Part shown: positions 23,638 to 32,598 of the stretch, piece by piece | How positions within the stretch are numbered: the first letter of the stretch is position 1 | How the letters are laid out: each line of letters starts with the position of its first letter | Origin: Psychrobacillus mangrovi | GTDB lineage: Bacteria > Bacillota > Bacilli > Bacillales_A > Planococcaceae | DNA: 64,000 bases | Assembly (NCBI RefSeq): GCF_037104765.1 | Contig: NZ_JBAWSY010000014.1 | Location: forward strand, 15,535-79,534 | Direction: 5' to 3' | The notes under the pieces: generated by a model | What the model was told of the DNA's origin: nothing | Databases searched by the model: none | What the model saw: the letters and a program-made list of their open reading frames with translations, nothing else | Program-made: the position numbers and the translations under genes

Positions 23638-24424
23638 ATACAACGACTAACTCAGTTGGCTTATTAGCATCCGTATCATGTAAATGTACGTATTCACCCG
23701 CAATAATTCCACAGGATTCAAGAGTTTGTGTCACACTCATACGAGCAAGGTCTTTCATATTGTTATCTTTACTTAAATGGGATAAATAAATATTCGTATT
23801 TTTAATATCCACTACTTCACTCATTGCGACAGCAGCATCTTCATTGGAGACATGTCCAACGTCGCTTAAAATTCTTCGCTTAACCGACCAAGGGTAGCGT
23901 CCCATCTGTAGCATGCTTACATCGTGGTTGCTTTCAAAAACAAAGGAATCTGCTCCTTTGATATGTCCCTTCATCCGATCACTTACATAGCCAGTATCCG
24001 TTATCAATACAAGCTTTCGATTGTTTTCATGGAAGACGTAAAACATCGGATCTGCTGCATCATGTGAGACAGCAAAAGACTGAATATCTACCGTTCCAAA
24101 TGTTTTAACTGTTTCCATGTCAAATTGAAATCGTTGATCTACGGGAACATTTCCTATCAGAGAATCCATCGCAGACCATGTTTTTTCATTTGCATAGATA
24201 GGTAAACCGTATTTTCTTGCAATAACACCTAATCCTTTAATATGATCACTGTGCTCATGTGTAACAAAAATACCAGAAAGTTTTTTTATATCCCGATCGA
24301 TTTCATTAAATAGTTGCTCTATTTTCTTCCCACTTAAACCTACGTCTACTAAAAAGCAATGCTCCTCATTTTCCACATAAACTGCATTTCCACTACTACC
24401 ACTTGCCAATACACTAAATCTCAT
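23636..24424 (-). CDS. walJ: MBL-fold metallohydrolase WalJ (YycJ)
   Basis: 262 residues. The metallo-beta-lactamase HxHxDH motif is THEHSDH (H56, H58, D60, H61), preceded by LASGSSGNAVYVE and followed by later ligands in GHVSNEDA and YLSHLSKDN. YycJ is the last gene of the wal operon. The family has nuclease-like members, and YycJ has been linked to DNA repair and to coordination of cell division with replication. The gene follows walI by 12 bp. ATG at 24424. Confidence 0.93.
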   Translation of the reverse strand: MRFSVLASGSSGNAVYVENEEHCFLVDVGLSGKKIEQLFNEIDRDIKKLSGIFVTHEHSDHIKGLGVIARKYGLPIYANEKTWSAMDSLIGNVPVDQRFQFDMETVKTFGTVDIQSFAVSHDAADPMFYVFHENNRKLVLITDTGYVSDRMKGHIKGADSFVFESNHDVSMLQMGRYPWSVKRRILSDVGHVSNEDAAVAMSEVVDIKNTNIYLSHLSKDNNMKDLARMSVTQTLESCGIIAGEYVHLHDTDANKPTELVVV

Positions 24425-24436
24425 CGGTAAAACTCC

Positions 24437-25237
24437 TTACTTTACTACTGCTTGTTCCTGATTTTTTTGGATTTCAACAATTCTTCCCTCGATGGCGTTT
24501 ACAAAATGATCTTCCCTCGTCCCATCTGGAAGCTCAACTAAGATATGCCAAGTTGGTGCAAATACTTGTGTTTCGGTTAGTTCTATTAATCGAGAATAGC
24601 CTAATTTAATTTCCTTTACTATGGAGTCAGGCTTTAATAGTCCACCATCATATAATACTTTTATTGCTTGTATAGGAGATAATAAAGTCTTGTCTTCATC
24701 ATAATCCTCTAAATTGTCCAAGATTTTTTGTTCATATCGAACTAGTTCTTGCTGATCATTCCAATAAACAACTAAGGTAGCATTCTGGTTATAGTAAACA
24801 AATCGATTATTTACTTTTTGAAAGAAGGTTGCTGATTTATTTTCTTCATCTGTTTTCCATAGACCGTATGAGTTACCACGTAATACATTTTCTCGTACTA
24901 ACTTTTCAACTGTATTTTCTTCCGTTATTGAAATAGATTTATCAAACGTGCTTGTTAATTTTAAACCGTCCACTGTAATTGTCTGATTTGGCAACTTTTC
25001 TAATTCTTCTAAAATGAAATTATGCGTATTTCCGGAAACAAAAGAAGCTTCTTTAATATCTATATCCATTTTTGGAACTGTAATATTATCTTGAAAAAGT
25101 CGATCCTCGATTGTTGCATCACTCAATACTTCTAAATCGATAGCATCATTGTATCTATTTAAATATAGAGAAAATAAAAATACATTTAAAATAGAAAATA
25201 CAATAATGAATATTGTTTTTGTTTTATTCCAATCCAT
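24437..25237 (-). CDS. walI: WalK regulatory protein WalI (YycI)
   Basis: 266 residues. One N-terminal membrane helix (about 5-24) follows MDWNKTKTIFII, and the rest is an extracytoplasmic YycI domain with the characteristic NRFVYYNQNATLVVYWND. With WalH it binds the WalK sensor and restrains its activity. The ATG at 25237 has GGGAGGTGG upstream; the longer frame to 25285 lacks one. It overlaps walH by 14 bp, which implies coupled translation. Confidence 0.93.
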   Translation of the reverse strand: MDWNKTKTIFIIVFSILNVFLFSLYLNRYNDAIDLEVLSDATIEDRLFQDNITVPKMDIDIKEASFVSGNTHNFILEELEKLPNQTITVDGLKLTSTFDKSISITEENTVEKLVRENVLRGNSYGLWKTDEENKSATFFQKVNNRFVYYNQNATLVVYWNDQQELVRYEQKILDNLEDYDEDKTLLSPIQAIKVLYDGGLLKPDSIVKEIKLGYSRLIELTETQVFAPTWHILVELPDGTREDHFVNAIEGRIVEIQKNQEQAVVK

Positions 25238-26558
25238 AATTGCCACCTCCCAGTAACTCTGGGGATACCTGTTTCCATGAACCATTTATTAAATAATACC
25301 ATGAAGGCTCTAGATTTAGTAATGGCTGTTCATCATCCTTAGACAAATTGTAACCAACTAAAATCTCATCTACTGATGACATATTGATATCTGAAATGGT
25401 TGAAATCAAATCATAAGTCGCCTGTCCTGAAGATAATGGTACGTCCCTTGTTTTAATAGGCGTAGATTCGTTTAATGTATAATATGGTCTATTATATCGA
25501 TAAACACGATTTTCTCCCCATTGTTGCATGATTTCCGTTGACGTGTCCTTACTAAAAACAGGCATTCCATACAAGTATAGTTGATAACTCACTTGTAGCG
25601 TAGCAGGATTAATTCGATGTAATCGGTATTCGTTCGTCCACCCATTATGCTCATTAACAAAATTTACAGTTTGTTGAACAAGTTCGGCAGGATTACCGGC
25701 ATTGTTACTTTCTGAGGCGGGATGGACATATCTCAATTCCAAAGGCATGTAATTAACAATCATCAGTGCACTGTCATCAGAATATTCCTTACCACTAGTT
25801 CCTTTTGGATTACTTTGAACAAGACTAGGATTTGAAAAAAGGGCATTCCTAAACTTTTCTGGTGCTACTGATATATCTTCTAAATAATACGTAAAGCCCA
25901 TTATATTTTCTGGGTTATTCGAAGCATAGAGAGAAAGTTGACCTTCTCTTTCTATTTCATTATAAGGCGATAAGCTAATAGATTGTTTATAAATATTCGC
26001 GGAAAAAGTTTCTTTATCCACCTTATCAACGTGTGTTGTATACACTTTTTGTTTTATTGTATTAATTAAATATAAATGGACTTCTTCATCAGGCGTTTTA
26101 TTCCAATCTATTACTAAACGATTGAACGAAGCATCCGGTAAATTACGATCATCAAAGGACAATATTTTACTAAATGTCTTAATCGGCACTTCTGCAGGAT
26201 AAAAGAAAGTTAATCGATTAGGTGTCCGAATGTATTCATTTATTTGTTGAAAACTTATTTTGTTCTTTAAAGGCTCTACCGTTTGTAATTCCCAAGTTTT
26301 CATAGAACTAAATACTTTTTCTAGAATTAGAGGAGATGTAGAACCCGTCAGTTTATCCTCATGACTATATAAAAGGCGGTATGGCTTAACAACGTCCTCC
26401 ATTTTCTTTTTCTCCGCAATTGCAATATCAACGATAGGTGTATCGTTTGTATTGTATGACGGAGAAAAAGTCCATATAGTAAAGGTCAATGTAAGACTTA
26501 ATAGGATGAGTAGAAGTAAAATAACTGATTTTACTTGTTCAATATACTTCAATCCCAC
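25224..26558 (-). CDS. walH: WalK regulatory protein WalH (YycH)
   Basis: 444 residues with one N-terminal membrane helix (about 9-28) and a large extracytoplasmic YycH domain. With WalI it forms a complex with the WalK membrane helices and lowers kinase output. The gene overlaps walK by 10 bp and walI by 14 bp in the standard walRKHIJ order. Identification rests mainly on position, length and topology; the central motif SFDDRNLPDASFNRLVIDW and the C-terminal EPSWYYLINGSW are family-like. Confidence 0.92.
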   Translation of the reverse strand: MGLKYIEQVKSVILLLLILLSLTLTFTIWTFSPSYNTNDTPIVDIAIAEKKKMEDVVKPYRLLYSHEDKLTGSTSPLILEKVFSSMKTWELQTVEPLKNKISFQQINEYIRTPNRLTFFYPAEVPIKTFSKILSFDDRNLPDASFNRLVIDWNKTPDEEVHLYLINTIKQKVYTTHVDKVDKETFSANIYKQSISLSPYNEIEREGQLSLYASNNPENIMGFTYYLEDISVAPEKFRNALFSNPSLVQSNPKGTSGKEYSDDSALMIVNYMPLELRYVHPASESNNAGNPAELVQQTVNFVNEHNGWTNEYRLHRINPATLQVSYQLYLYGMPVFSKDTSTEIMQQWGENRVYRYNRPYYTLNESTPIKTRDVPLSSGQATYDLISTISDINMSSVDEILVGYNLSKDDEQPLLNLEPSWYYLINGSWKQVSPELLGGGNYGLE

Positions 26559-28375
26559 TCACCTTCCTCATCCATTACAATATCAAGTGTAAAAAAGACA
26601 GTTGTTCCATGCCCTTCTTCACTTTCTGCCCAAATTTTCCCCCCGTGGGCTTCAATCATTTCCCGGGCAATTGCTAAACCTAGACCTGTTCCACCCATTG
26701 ACCGTGCTCTTGCACGATCTACTCGATAAAAACGATCAAAAATACGGTTAACATTTTCAGAAGGTATTCCCATACCATCATCCGAAATCATCACCTTCAA
26801 TATTTGTTCCTTAACAGCTATTCCAAAGCGAATATTTCCACCATCTGGTGAGTATTTCAATGCATTTGATATGATATTATCAATTACTTGTGTAAGTTTG
26901 TCCGTATCTATATCTACATAATAAGGCGTTTTGGGAAGCATTCGATGAAATGTTACATTTTGAGACTTCGATAATTCAAATCGATCAATAATACGATTGA
27001 AAAACTCATTGAAATTCACAATATCTCGATTCAGATCATAGTCACTGCTATCCATTTTAGACAATTGAAGCAAATCATTTACTAAACGAATCATTCGCTG
27101 TGTTTCAGTTTGTGTTACTTGTAGAAAGGATGGGGCAATCTCTACATCTTTCCAAGCACCGTCTGCTAAGGCTTCTAAATAACTACTCATTGTTGTAAGT
27201 GGAGTGCGCAGCTCATGCGATACGTTGGCGACAAATTCTCTACGTTCCATATCGATTTTCTCTTGTTCGGTGTTGTCATGAAGAACTGCAATTAACCCGT
27301 TCACAAATCCAGTTTCTTTTTGTATAACCGAGAAGTTTACACGCAATATAAAAGGTCGTTCATACGTACTAAAATCAAGCGTTATGGACTCCTTCGAATA
27401 TATCAAATCTTCAAATGATTGTGCTGCGTCAATTCCTAACACAGAAACAATAGGACGGTTTAGAACCATTTCTCTTGGTATTCGCAATAATCGAAGTGCT
27501 GGATCATTAATTAAAATAATTCTTCCTTTACGATCCGTTGCGATAACTCCATCTGTCATATTGGTAAGGACAGAAGCAAGTTTTCTTCTTTCGGCTTCTG
27601 TTGTTGACTGTGCTTCTTGTAATCTGTTTGTTAAGTGGTTAAAGGCTATAGCAAGCTGACCAATTTCATCATTGCCATATACACGTACTTTTCTTGAAAA
27701 GTTTCCTTTTGCCATTGCCTGTGCCTGTCTTCGCATATCTGAAATAGGTCGTGTAATAGTTTGTGCTATTAATATCCCAAGGACAATTGTGATCACTAAT
27801 GCAACAGCAGTCCCACCTGCGAGAATTTGGTTAATCTCATTCATTTGACCAAATACATTTTCAATATTCGATTCTATATATAGAGAACCAATTACTTCTC
27901 CTTTATCGACAATAGGAGTAGCTAGTATCCAAATTCTCTTTTTAGATTCCGGATCAAGGGAAATATTATCAAAAGGTGTTGCAGAAGTTATGGAAAATCT
28001 AACGAGTTCATCCAATGATCTTTGCCCTACGATTGATTGATTGTTAATATCAGATGTTGCAAGAATTTGATATCTTGCATCGATCACTCGAACTTCTTTT
28101 ATATCATTTGAATTAAGTCCATACAAAATAGAACGCAAACTTTGTTCTATGGATGCGTCTTCTTCTTCATTTCTAACTTTTATGATTTCTTCTCTTGTAC
28201 TAAATACTAGAAGACTTACACGATCTTTAATCGATTCTTGAAAGTTGTCTTTTAACGTTTCCTCGAGTTCTTTCACAAAATACAAACCGATTATTTGCAT
28301 GGCGATAATTATTAACAAAATATAAATCAAAACAATCTTAACGTGAATTGATTTAAAATAACCAACCTTTTGCAT
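26549..28375 (-). CDS. walK: Sensor histidine kinase WalK
   Basis: 608 residues. Two membrane helices (about 12-34 and 186-205) flank an extracytoplasmic PAS-like domain. A HAMP (about 206-258), PAS (about 265-370) and PAC region lead to the HisKA domain with H387 (NVSHELRTP) and a HATPase with N box NALKYSPDG, DDGMGIP and GGTGLGLAI. WalK senses cell-wall lipid II and division state and phosphorylates WalR. It follows walR by 5 bp. A near-consensus Noc-binding site lies in its 3' end (26658-26671). Confidence 0.97.
   Translation of the reverse strand: MQKVGYFKSIHVKIVLIYILLIIIAMQIIGLYFVKELEETLKDNFQESIKDRVSLLVFSTREEIIKVRNEEEDASIEQSLRSILYGLNSNDIKEVRVIDARYQILATSDINNQSIVGQRSLDELVRFSITSATPFDNISLDPESKKRIWILATPIVDKGEVIGSLYIESNIENVFGQMNEINQILAGGTAVALVITIVLGILIAQTITRPISDMRRQAQAMAKGNFSRKVRVYGNDEIGQLAIAFNHLTNRLQEAQSTTEAERRKLASVLTNMTDGVIATDRKGRIILINDPALRLLRIPREMVLNRPIVSVLGIDAAQSFEDLIYSKESITLDFSTYERPFILRVNFSVIQKETGFVNGLIAVLHDNTEQEKIDMERREFVANVSHELRTPLTTMSSYLEALADGAWKDVEIAPSFLQVTQTETQRMIRLVNDLLQLSKMDSSDYDLNRDIVNFNEFFNRIIDRFELSKSQNVTFHRMLPKTPYYVDIDTDKLTQVIDNIISNALKYSPDGGNIRFGIAVKEQILKVMISDDGMGIPSENVNRIFDRFYRVDRARARSMGGTGLGLAIAREMIEAHGGKIWAESEEGHGTTVFFTLDIVMDEEGEWD
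26658..26671. promoter_or_regulatory. Candidate Noc-binding site in walK
   Basis: ATTTCCCGGGCAAT has one mismatch to the Bacillus NBS consensus ATTTCCCGGGAAAT. Noc is encoded at 45638 in this window. Confidence 0.4.
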
Positions 28376-28380
28376 TTTTC

Positions 28381-29085
28381 CTACTCCTGTTCAGGATTTC
28401 GTAAGTAATAACCAACGCCTCTTCTAGTTACAATCCATGTTGGATGACTTGGATTATCTTCAATCTTTTCTCGTAGACGTCGAATGGTTACATCTACCGT
28501 ACGTACATCTCCAAAATAATCATAACCCCACACCGTTTGAAGTAAATGCTCACGAGTCATCACTTGTCCAATATGTTTCGCTAAATAATGTAACAATTCA
28601 AATTCTCGATGTGTTAATTCAATTGTTTCCTCTCTCTTTAACACTAAGTATGCATCAGGTTGAATTATTAGTGGACCAATTGTAATATCATTTGTTATTA
28701 CTTCTGCATCTTCTTGAATCGTTTGATGTCTTCTCATATTTGCCTTAACTCGTGCGATAAGCTCACGCGTACTAAATGGTTTAGTTACATAATCATCCGC
28801 ACCTAATTCTAAACCAAGTACTTTATCAATCTCCGAATCTTTTGCAGTTAGCATTATAATCGGAAAATCATATCTTTTACGAATCTCTCTGCATACTTCC
28901 ATTCCATCTCTATTTGGAAGCATAATATCTAATAGCATTAAATCTGGTTGAAATTCTTCTACCTTTTTTAATGCTTCATCGCCGTCATATGCACAAAATA
29001 CTTGATAACCTTCTTTTTTCAAATTGAATTGAAGTATATCTGCAATCGGTTTTTCATCATCAACTACTAATATTTTCTTACTCAT
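28381..29085 (-). CDS. walR: Response regulator WalR
   Basis: 234 residues of the OmpR/PhoB type. The receiver domain has acidic pocket D9-D10 and phosphoacceptor D53 (LLDIMLPNRDG), switch T (TAK) and K103-region ELGADDYVTKPFSTREL. The winged helix (about 130-230) contains EFELLHYLAKHIGQVMTREH and VRTVDVTIRRLREKIEDNP. It controls autolysin and wall genes and is essential in many Firmicutes. It is the first gene of walRKHIJ. Confidence 0.97.
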   Translation of the reverse strand: MSKKILVVDDEKPIADILQFNLKKEGYQVFCAYDGDEALKKVEEFQPDLMLLDIMLPNRDGMEVCREIRKRYDFPIIMLTAKDSEIDKVLGLELGADDYVTKPFSTRELIARVKANMRRHQTIQEDAEVITNDITIGPLIIQPDAYLVLKREETIELTHREFELLHYLAKHIGQVMTREHLLQTVWGYDYFGDVRTVDVTIRRLREKIEDNPSHPTWIVTRRGVGYYLRNPEQE

Positions 29086-29224
29086 CAGTTGAACCTCTTT
29101 TCGTAATTTGATCTATTTAAATGTTTTTATCTTTTACATTCATTCTCTTACTCTACCATGCTTTTGAACTAATCGCATTAATTTAAGAATACCATAAATT
29201 GAATTAGTCGATGCTTGTCGAAAT

Positions 29225-29238
29225 ATTTCCTGGGAAAT
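29225..29238. promoter_or_regulatory. Candidate Noc-binding site upstream of walR
   Basis: ATTTCCTGGGAAAT has one mismatch to the NBS consensus, in the spacer between the M23 peptidase gene and walR. Confidence 0.4.
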
Positions 29239-29290
29239 TTATTTTACAATCATTCTTCATGTACCTATGTATGCCATTTCTCAATTAAAA

Positions 29291-29320
29291 AAGAGATAGC
29301 CAATCTAGTGACTATCTCTT
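29291..29320 (-). terminator. Rho-independent terminator after the M23 peptidase gene
   Basis: Stem AAGAGATAG ... CTATCTCTT followed on the minus strand by TTTTTT. It separates the peptidase gene from walR. Confidence 0.85.
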
Positions 29321-29328
29321 CCATACTA

Positions 29329-30804
29329 TTATTTTAACACGGTCAACGGATTAATCGTAACTCCATTTTTTTCTACTTCAAAATGTAAGTGAGTTCCAGT
29401 TGAACGACCCGTACTTCCCATAATCCCTAATTTAGAACCTTGGGGAACGACATCTCCAACACTAACACTTATAGAAGATAGATGTGCGTATGTTGTTTTG
29501 TACCCGTTTTTGTGATCGACAATTACTCTATTACCATATGTACCGTCCGATCCAGCAGCTACTACAACTCCATTGTCTGTTGCTTTAATGTCAAACCCAC
29601 TTGGTCTTGCAATATCAATTCCTTCATGTTGACGTCCCCAACGGTGACCCATTTTACTTGAAATATATCCACCTTCAGCTGGCCAAGCAAATTCTCCTGA
29701 TCCACGAGAAGGCATTACTTTTGTTCCTTTTAAAGTGATTTGATCTTTTGGTTTAACCAAAACAGTTTCTTCAATAACGGATTGGCCTGCTTCCACACCA
29801 TTTTCTTTACGTACAAGATAGGTTGCTTCTCTCTTACCATCAGTACCTTCTTGTTTTACTTTCGTATCGCCTTTATACATTTCTTCTGATACTTCTATTT
29901 TTTTATTATGGTTTATTACTTCAATTGCTTTCTTTTCATACAGTACATCTACATTAATAAGTGGTTTTAAAACTGTTACATTTATCTCTTGACCTATTTG
30001 TAGCAACGTAGAGTCGGTCATACCAGGATTGATTTTCATCAACTCATCTGTTGTTAAGTTATGATCACTGGCAATCGTGCCTAATACATCTCCCTCTGCT
30101 ACTTTATACGTCTCTTGTTCTAGTGTTCCTTCTAATAGAAGTTTAACGGCATCATCCGGTGATACAATTTTTTCTGGGTTTACATCAACTGTTACTCCAG
30201 AAACTTCTTCTTTTAAAATTATTTCTTTAATACGCGTTTCATTTTCTTTTAATTCGGGTAAAGTTTCAATAGTACTCTTTCTTGCTTCCAGTTCGTTTAA
30301 CTCATCTTCTGTTACAAAATGTAATTTTAGTTTTCGGATAGCTTCTTGATATGCTTCCAAGTCTTTGACGTAGACTGCCATCTCGTCATTGATAGATAAT
30401 GCAAATGCTGTTGCTTCTATTTCTATAAGTTCCTCTAACTTTTGAAGTGTAGCATCATCGTTCGTAGATGAAGTAAAAACTTGCTCTGGTATTACCGAGA
30501 GATTGGAATCAGCTTTTAAAGGGAGATTTTCGTACTGGGAGCTTGAATCCTTCACTTTTGCATTTAACATGGTCTGCATTGCTTTTTTATCAGATAATGC
30601 TCCGACATATTTTCCATTTGAGTATATATGGTAGATTTCTTTTAAAGTATTATTTTCACTTTCATTTGCAAAAGCCATATTAATAGATACACTTGAAATA
30701 AGTAACATTGAAACTGCTGCTTTTTTCATTATATTTGATCTTCTGTTTGAAAGAACCTCTAAATAATTACTCTTCTGTTCTTCATTCTTTCTTTTCAAAA
30801 ACAT
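29329..30804 (-). CDS. M23 peptidase with LysM and G5 domains
   Basis: 491 residues. A short charged N-terminus and a membrane/signal segment (about 27-45) lead to a helical region, then a LysM domain (about 235-280: YKVAEGDVLGTIASDHNLTT), a G5 domain (about 285-365) and a C-terminal M23 lysostaphin-like peptidase (about 370-490). Zinc ligands are visible in HRWGRQHEGIDIA (H395-region and D) and GSTGRSTGTHLHFEVEKNG. It probably cleaves peptidoglycan cross-bridges, anchored by LysM. It sits just upstream of walR, and a WalR-like box lies near its promoter region (30904). ATG at 30804 follows GGAAGGGG. Confidence 0.92.
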   Translation of the reverse strand: MFLKRKNEEQKSNYLEVLSNRRSNIMKKAAVSMLLISSVSINMAFANESENNTLKEIYHIYSNGKYVGALSDKKAMQTMLNAKVKDSSSQYENLPLKADSNLSVIPEQVFTSSTNDDATLQKLEELIEIEATAFALSINDEMAVYVKDLEAYQEAIRKLKLHFVTEDELNELEARKSTIETLPELKENETRIKEIILKEEVSGVTVDVNPEKIVSPDDAVKLLLEGTLEQETYKVAEGDVLGTIASDHNLTTDELMKINPGMTDSTLLQIGQEINVTVLKPLINVDVLYEKKAIEVINHNKKIEVSEEMYKGDTKVKQEGTDGKREATYLVRKENGVEAGQSVIEETVLVKPKDQITLKGTKVMPSRGSGEFAWPAEGGYISSKMGHRWGRQHEGIDIARPSGFDIKATDNGVVVAAGSDGTYGNRVIVDHKNGYKTTYAHLSSISVSVGDVVPQGSKLGIMGSTGRSTGTHLHFEVEKNGVTINPLTVLK

Positions 30805-30903
30805 GATAAAGCCCCTTCCAAGTTCATAAAAAATTACTTTCCTTTTTTCAGGCTCTTTTAATTTAACATAATTGACTTAATCTAGTATAGAAATAGGACG
30901 CTT

Positions 30904-30920
30904 TGTAAAGAAACTGTATA
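30904..30920 (+). promoter_or_regulatory. Possible WalR-like direct repeat
   Basis: TGTAAA-N5-TGTATA compared with the WalR consensus TGTWAH-N5-TGTWAH: one mismatch in the second half. It is about 100 bp upstream of the M23 gene but in the opposite orientation to it, so the assignment is weak. Confidence 0.25.
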
Positions 30921-31110
30921 ATTAGAACCATTATATTGAATATAATTCCATTATATTCTATTTTAATATGAATCAATAAATATTTTAACAACTTATATCT
31001 AATCTTTTACCAAAAAATCAGTAGTTTATACATATTCTCTCATTATTCTCTGTTATATTTGTCATAATGGAAGATTAAAAATTGATTCAATTGGTTTATT
31101 TCGACAAAAA

Positions 31111-31144
31111 AACTGCCAAGAAAATAAAAATCTTCTTGGCAGTT
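31111..31144 (-). terminator. Rho-independent terminator after purA
   Basis: Stem AACTGCCAAGAA ... TTCTTGGCAGTT followed on the minus strand by seven T. Confidence 0.88.
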
Positions 31145-31163
31145 AATTAATTTAGGCGTTTTA

Positions 31164-32450
31164 TTAACGCCAAACACTAGAAATAATATTTGTTTGTGTA
31201 CGATCTGGTCCTACAGAGAAGATAGAGATTGGTACACCTGTCAGTTGTGAAATACGCTCTAAATAATGGCGAGCCGTTTCAGGTAGTTCATCAAGTGTTT
31301 TACATTTTGTAATATCTTCGCTCCAACCTGGTAGCTCTTCATATACTGGCTCACACTCAGCAAGAATACGAAGATTAGCTGGATATTCAGTAATTAACTC
31401 ACCTTTGTATCTATATGCAGTACAAAGTTTTACAGTTTCTAAACCAGTTAATACATCAATTGAGTTAACAGTCAAATCTGTTAAACCACTTACGCGACGA
31501 GCATGTCTAATAACTACAGTATCAAACCATCCAATACGACGTGGTCTTCCTGTAGTTGTACCGTATTCTTTACCAACTTCACGAATTTGACTACCAATTT
31601 CATCGAATAATTCTGTTGGGAATGGGCCATCTCCTACACGAGAAGTATACGCTTTACATACACCAACAACATGTGTAATTTTTGTTGGACCTACACCAGC
31701 ACCAATTGTTACCCCACCCGCCACTGGGTTAGAAGACGTAACAAAAGGATATGTACCTTGGTCAATATCAAGCATAACACCTTGTGCACCTTCAAATAAT
31801 ACACGACGGCCTTCGTCTAAAGCGTCATTTAATACCTTTGAAGTATCTGTTACATATTTTTCAATTTCTTGACCATAACTATAGAACTCTTCCAAAATTT
31901 CATCTACAGTGAAACCTTTTGTTTCATAAAACTTCTCAAACATTCTATTTTTTTCTTCTAAATTACGTTCTAATTTTTCTTTAAATATTTCATAATCCAA
32001 TAGGTCTGCAATACGAATCCCAACACGAGCAGCTTTGTCCATATAAGCTGGACCAATCCCTTTACCTGTTGTCCCGATTTTATTTGCACCTCTACGAGCT
32101 TCTTCTACTTCATCTTGTTTTAAATGATAAGGAAGAATAACGTGTGCACGATTAGAAATACGTAAATTTTCTGTCGTAATTCCTCGATCATGTAAACCTT
32201 TAAGTTCTTTTACAAGTGCTCTTGGATCCACTACCATCCCATTACCGATAACTGAGATTTTATCTTTGTAAAAAATACCTGAAGGAATAAGGTGAAGCTT
32301 GTATGTTTCTCCTCCAAAAATAATTGTATGCCCCGCATTATTACCACCTTGGTAACGTGCGATTACTTCTGAATTCTCGGATAGAAAGTCTGTAATCTTC
32401 CCTTTTCCTTCGTCTCCCCATTGTGTACCTACCACTACTACTGATGGCAT
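31164..32450 (-). CDS. purA: Adenylosuccinate synthetase
   Basis: 428 residues. PurA joins IMP and aspartate using GTP, the first committed step to AMP. The sequence begins MPSVVVVGTQWGDEGKGKIT with the signature GDEGKGK (phosphate loop and catalytic Asp/His region), NNAGHTI, GTTGKGIGPAYMDKAARVG, and the C-terminal GPDRTQT. The ATG at 32450 has GGAGG eight bases upstream; an in-frame GTG three codons earlier overlaps it. It stands alone with its own strong promoter (32500-32528) and upstream PurBox-like repeats. The order dnaB-purA is conserved in Bacillales. Confidence 0.98.
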   Translation of the reverse strand: MPSVVVVGTQWGDEGKGKITDFLSENSEVIARYQGGNNAGHTIIFGGETYKLHLIPSGIFYKDKISVIGNGMVVDPRALVKELKGLHDRGITTENLRISNRAHVILPYHLKQDEVEEARRGANKIGTTGKGIGPAYMDKAARVGIRIADLLDYEIFKEKLERNLEEKNRMFEKFYETKGFTVDEILEEFYSYGQEIEKYVTDTSKVLNDALDEGRRVLFEGAQGVMLDIDQGTYPFVTSSNPVAGGVTIGAGVGPTKITHVVGVCKAYTSRVGDGPFPTELFDEIGSQIREVGKEYGTTTGRPRRIGWFDTVVIRHARRVSGLTDLTVNSIDVLTGLETVKLCTAYRYKGELITEYPANLRILAECEPVYEELPGWSEDITKCKTLDELPETARHYLERISQLTGVPISIFSVGPDRTQTNIISSVWR

Positions 32451-32499
32451 TGCCAACACCTCCGTCAGACATTTTATATGTCCTGATTCAAACAGTGTA

Positions 32500-32528
32500 A
32501 TTGTACCAAGCTATGGTCTCATAGTCAA
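32500..32528 (-). promoter_or_regulatory. purA promoter
   Basis: TTGACT, 17-bp spacer, TACAAT on the minus strand, ending about 50 bp before the purA start codon. Confidence 0.8.
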
Positions 32529-32543
32529 CCGATATTAGGTAAA

Positions 32544-32586
32544 AACACGAACATATAAATGTAATAAAACATTTATCGTTCGTGTT
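32544..32586 (-). promoter_or_regulatory. Paired PurBox-like repeats, also a dnaB terminator hairpin
   Basis: The inverted pair ACACGAACAT and ATCGTTCGTGT places two CGAAC cores 25 bases apart, the spacing expected for two opposed PurR boxes, just upstream of the purA -35. The same repeat folds into a hairpin followed by TTTTTA on the minus strand, 13 bases past the dnaB stop. It may therefore serve both as dnaB terminator and as PurR operator. Confidence 0.6.
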
Positions 32587-32598
32587 CTTACCCTTTTC

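Larger units (their letters stand above)
30805..31163. other. AT-rich intergenic region between purA and the M23 peptidase gene
   Basis: 359 bases with the purA terminator near the right end (31111-31144) and the peptidase promoter side on the left. A partial WalR-like direct repeat (TGTAAA-N5-TGTATA) is at 30904-30920. Nothing else is evident. Confidence 0.5.
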
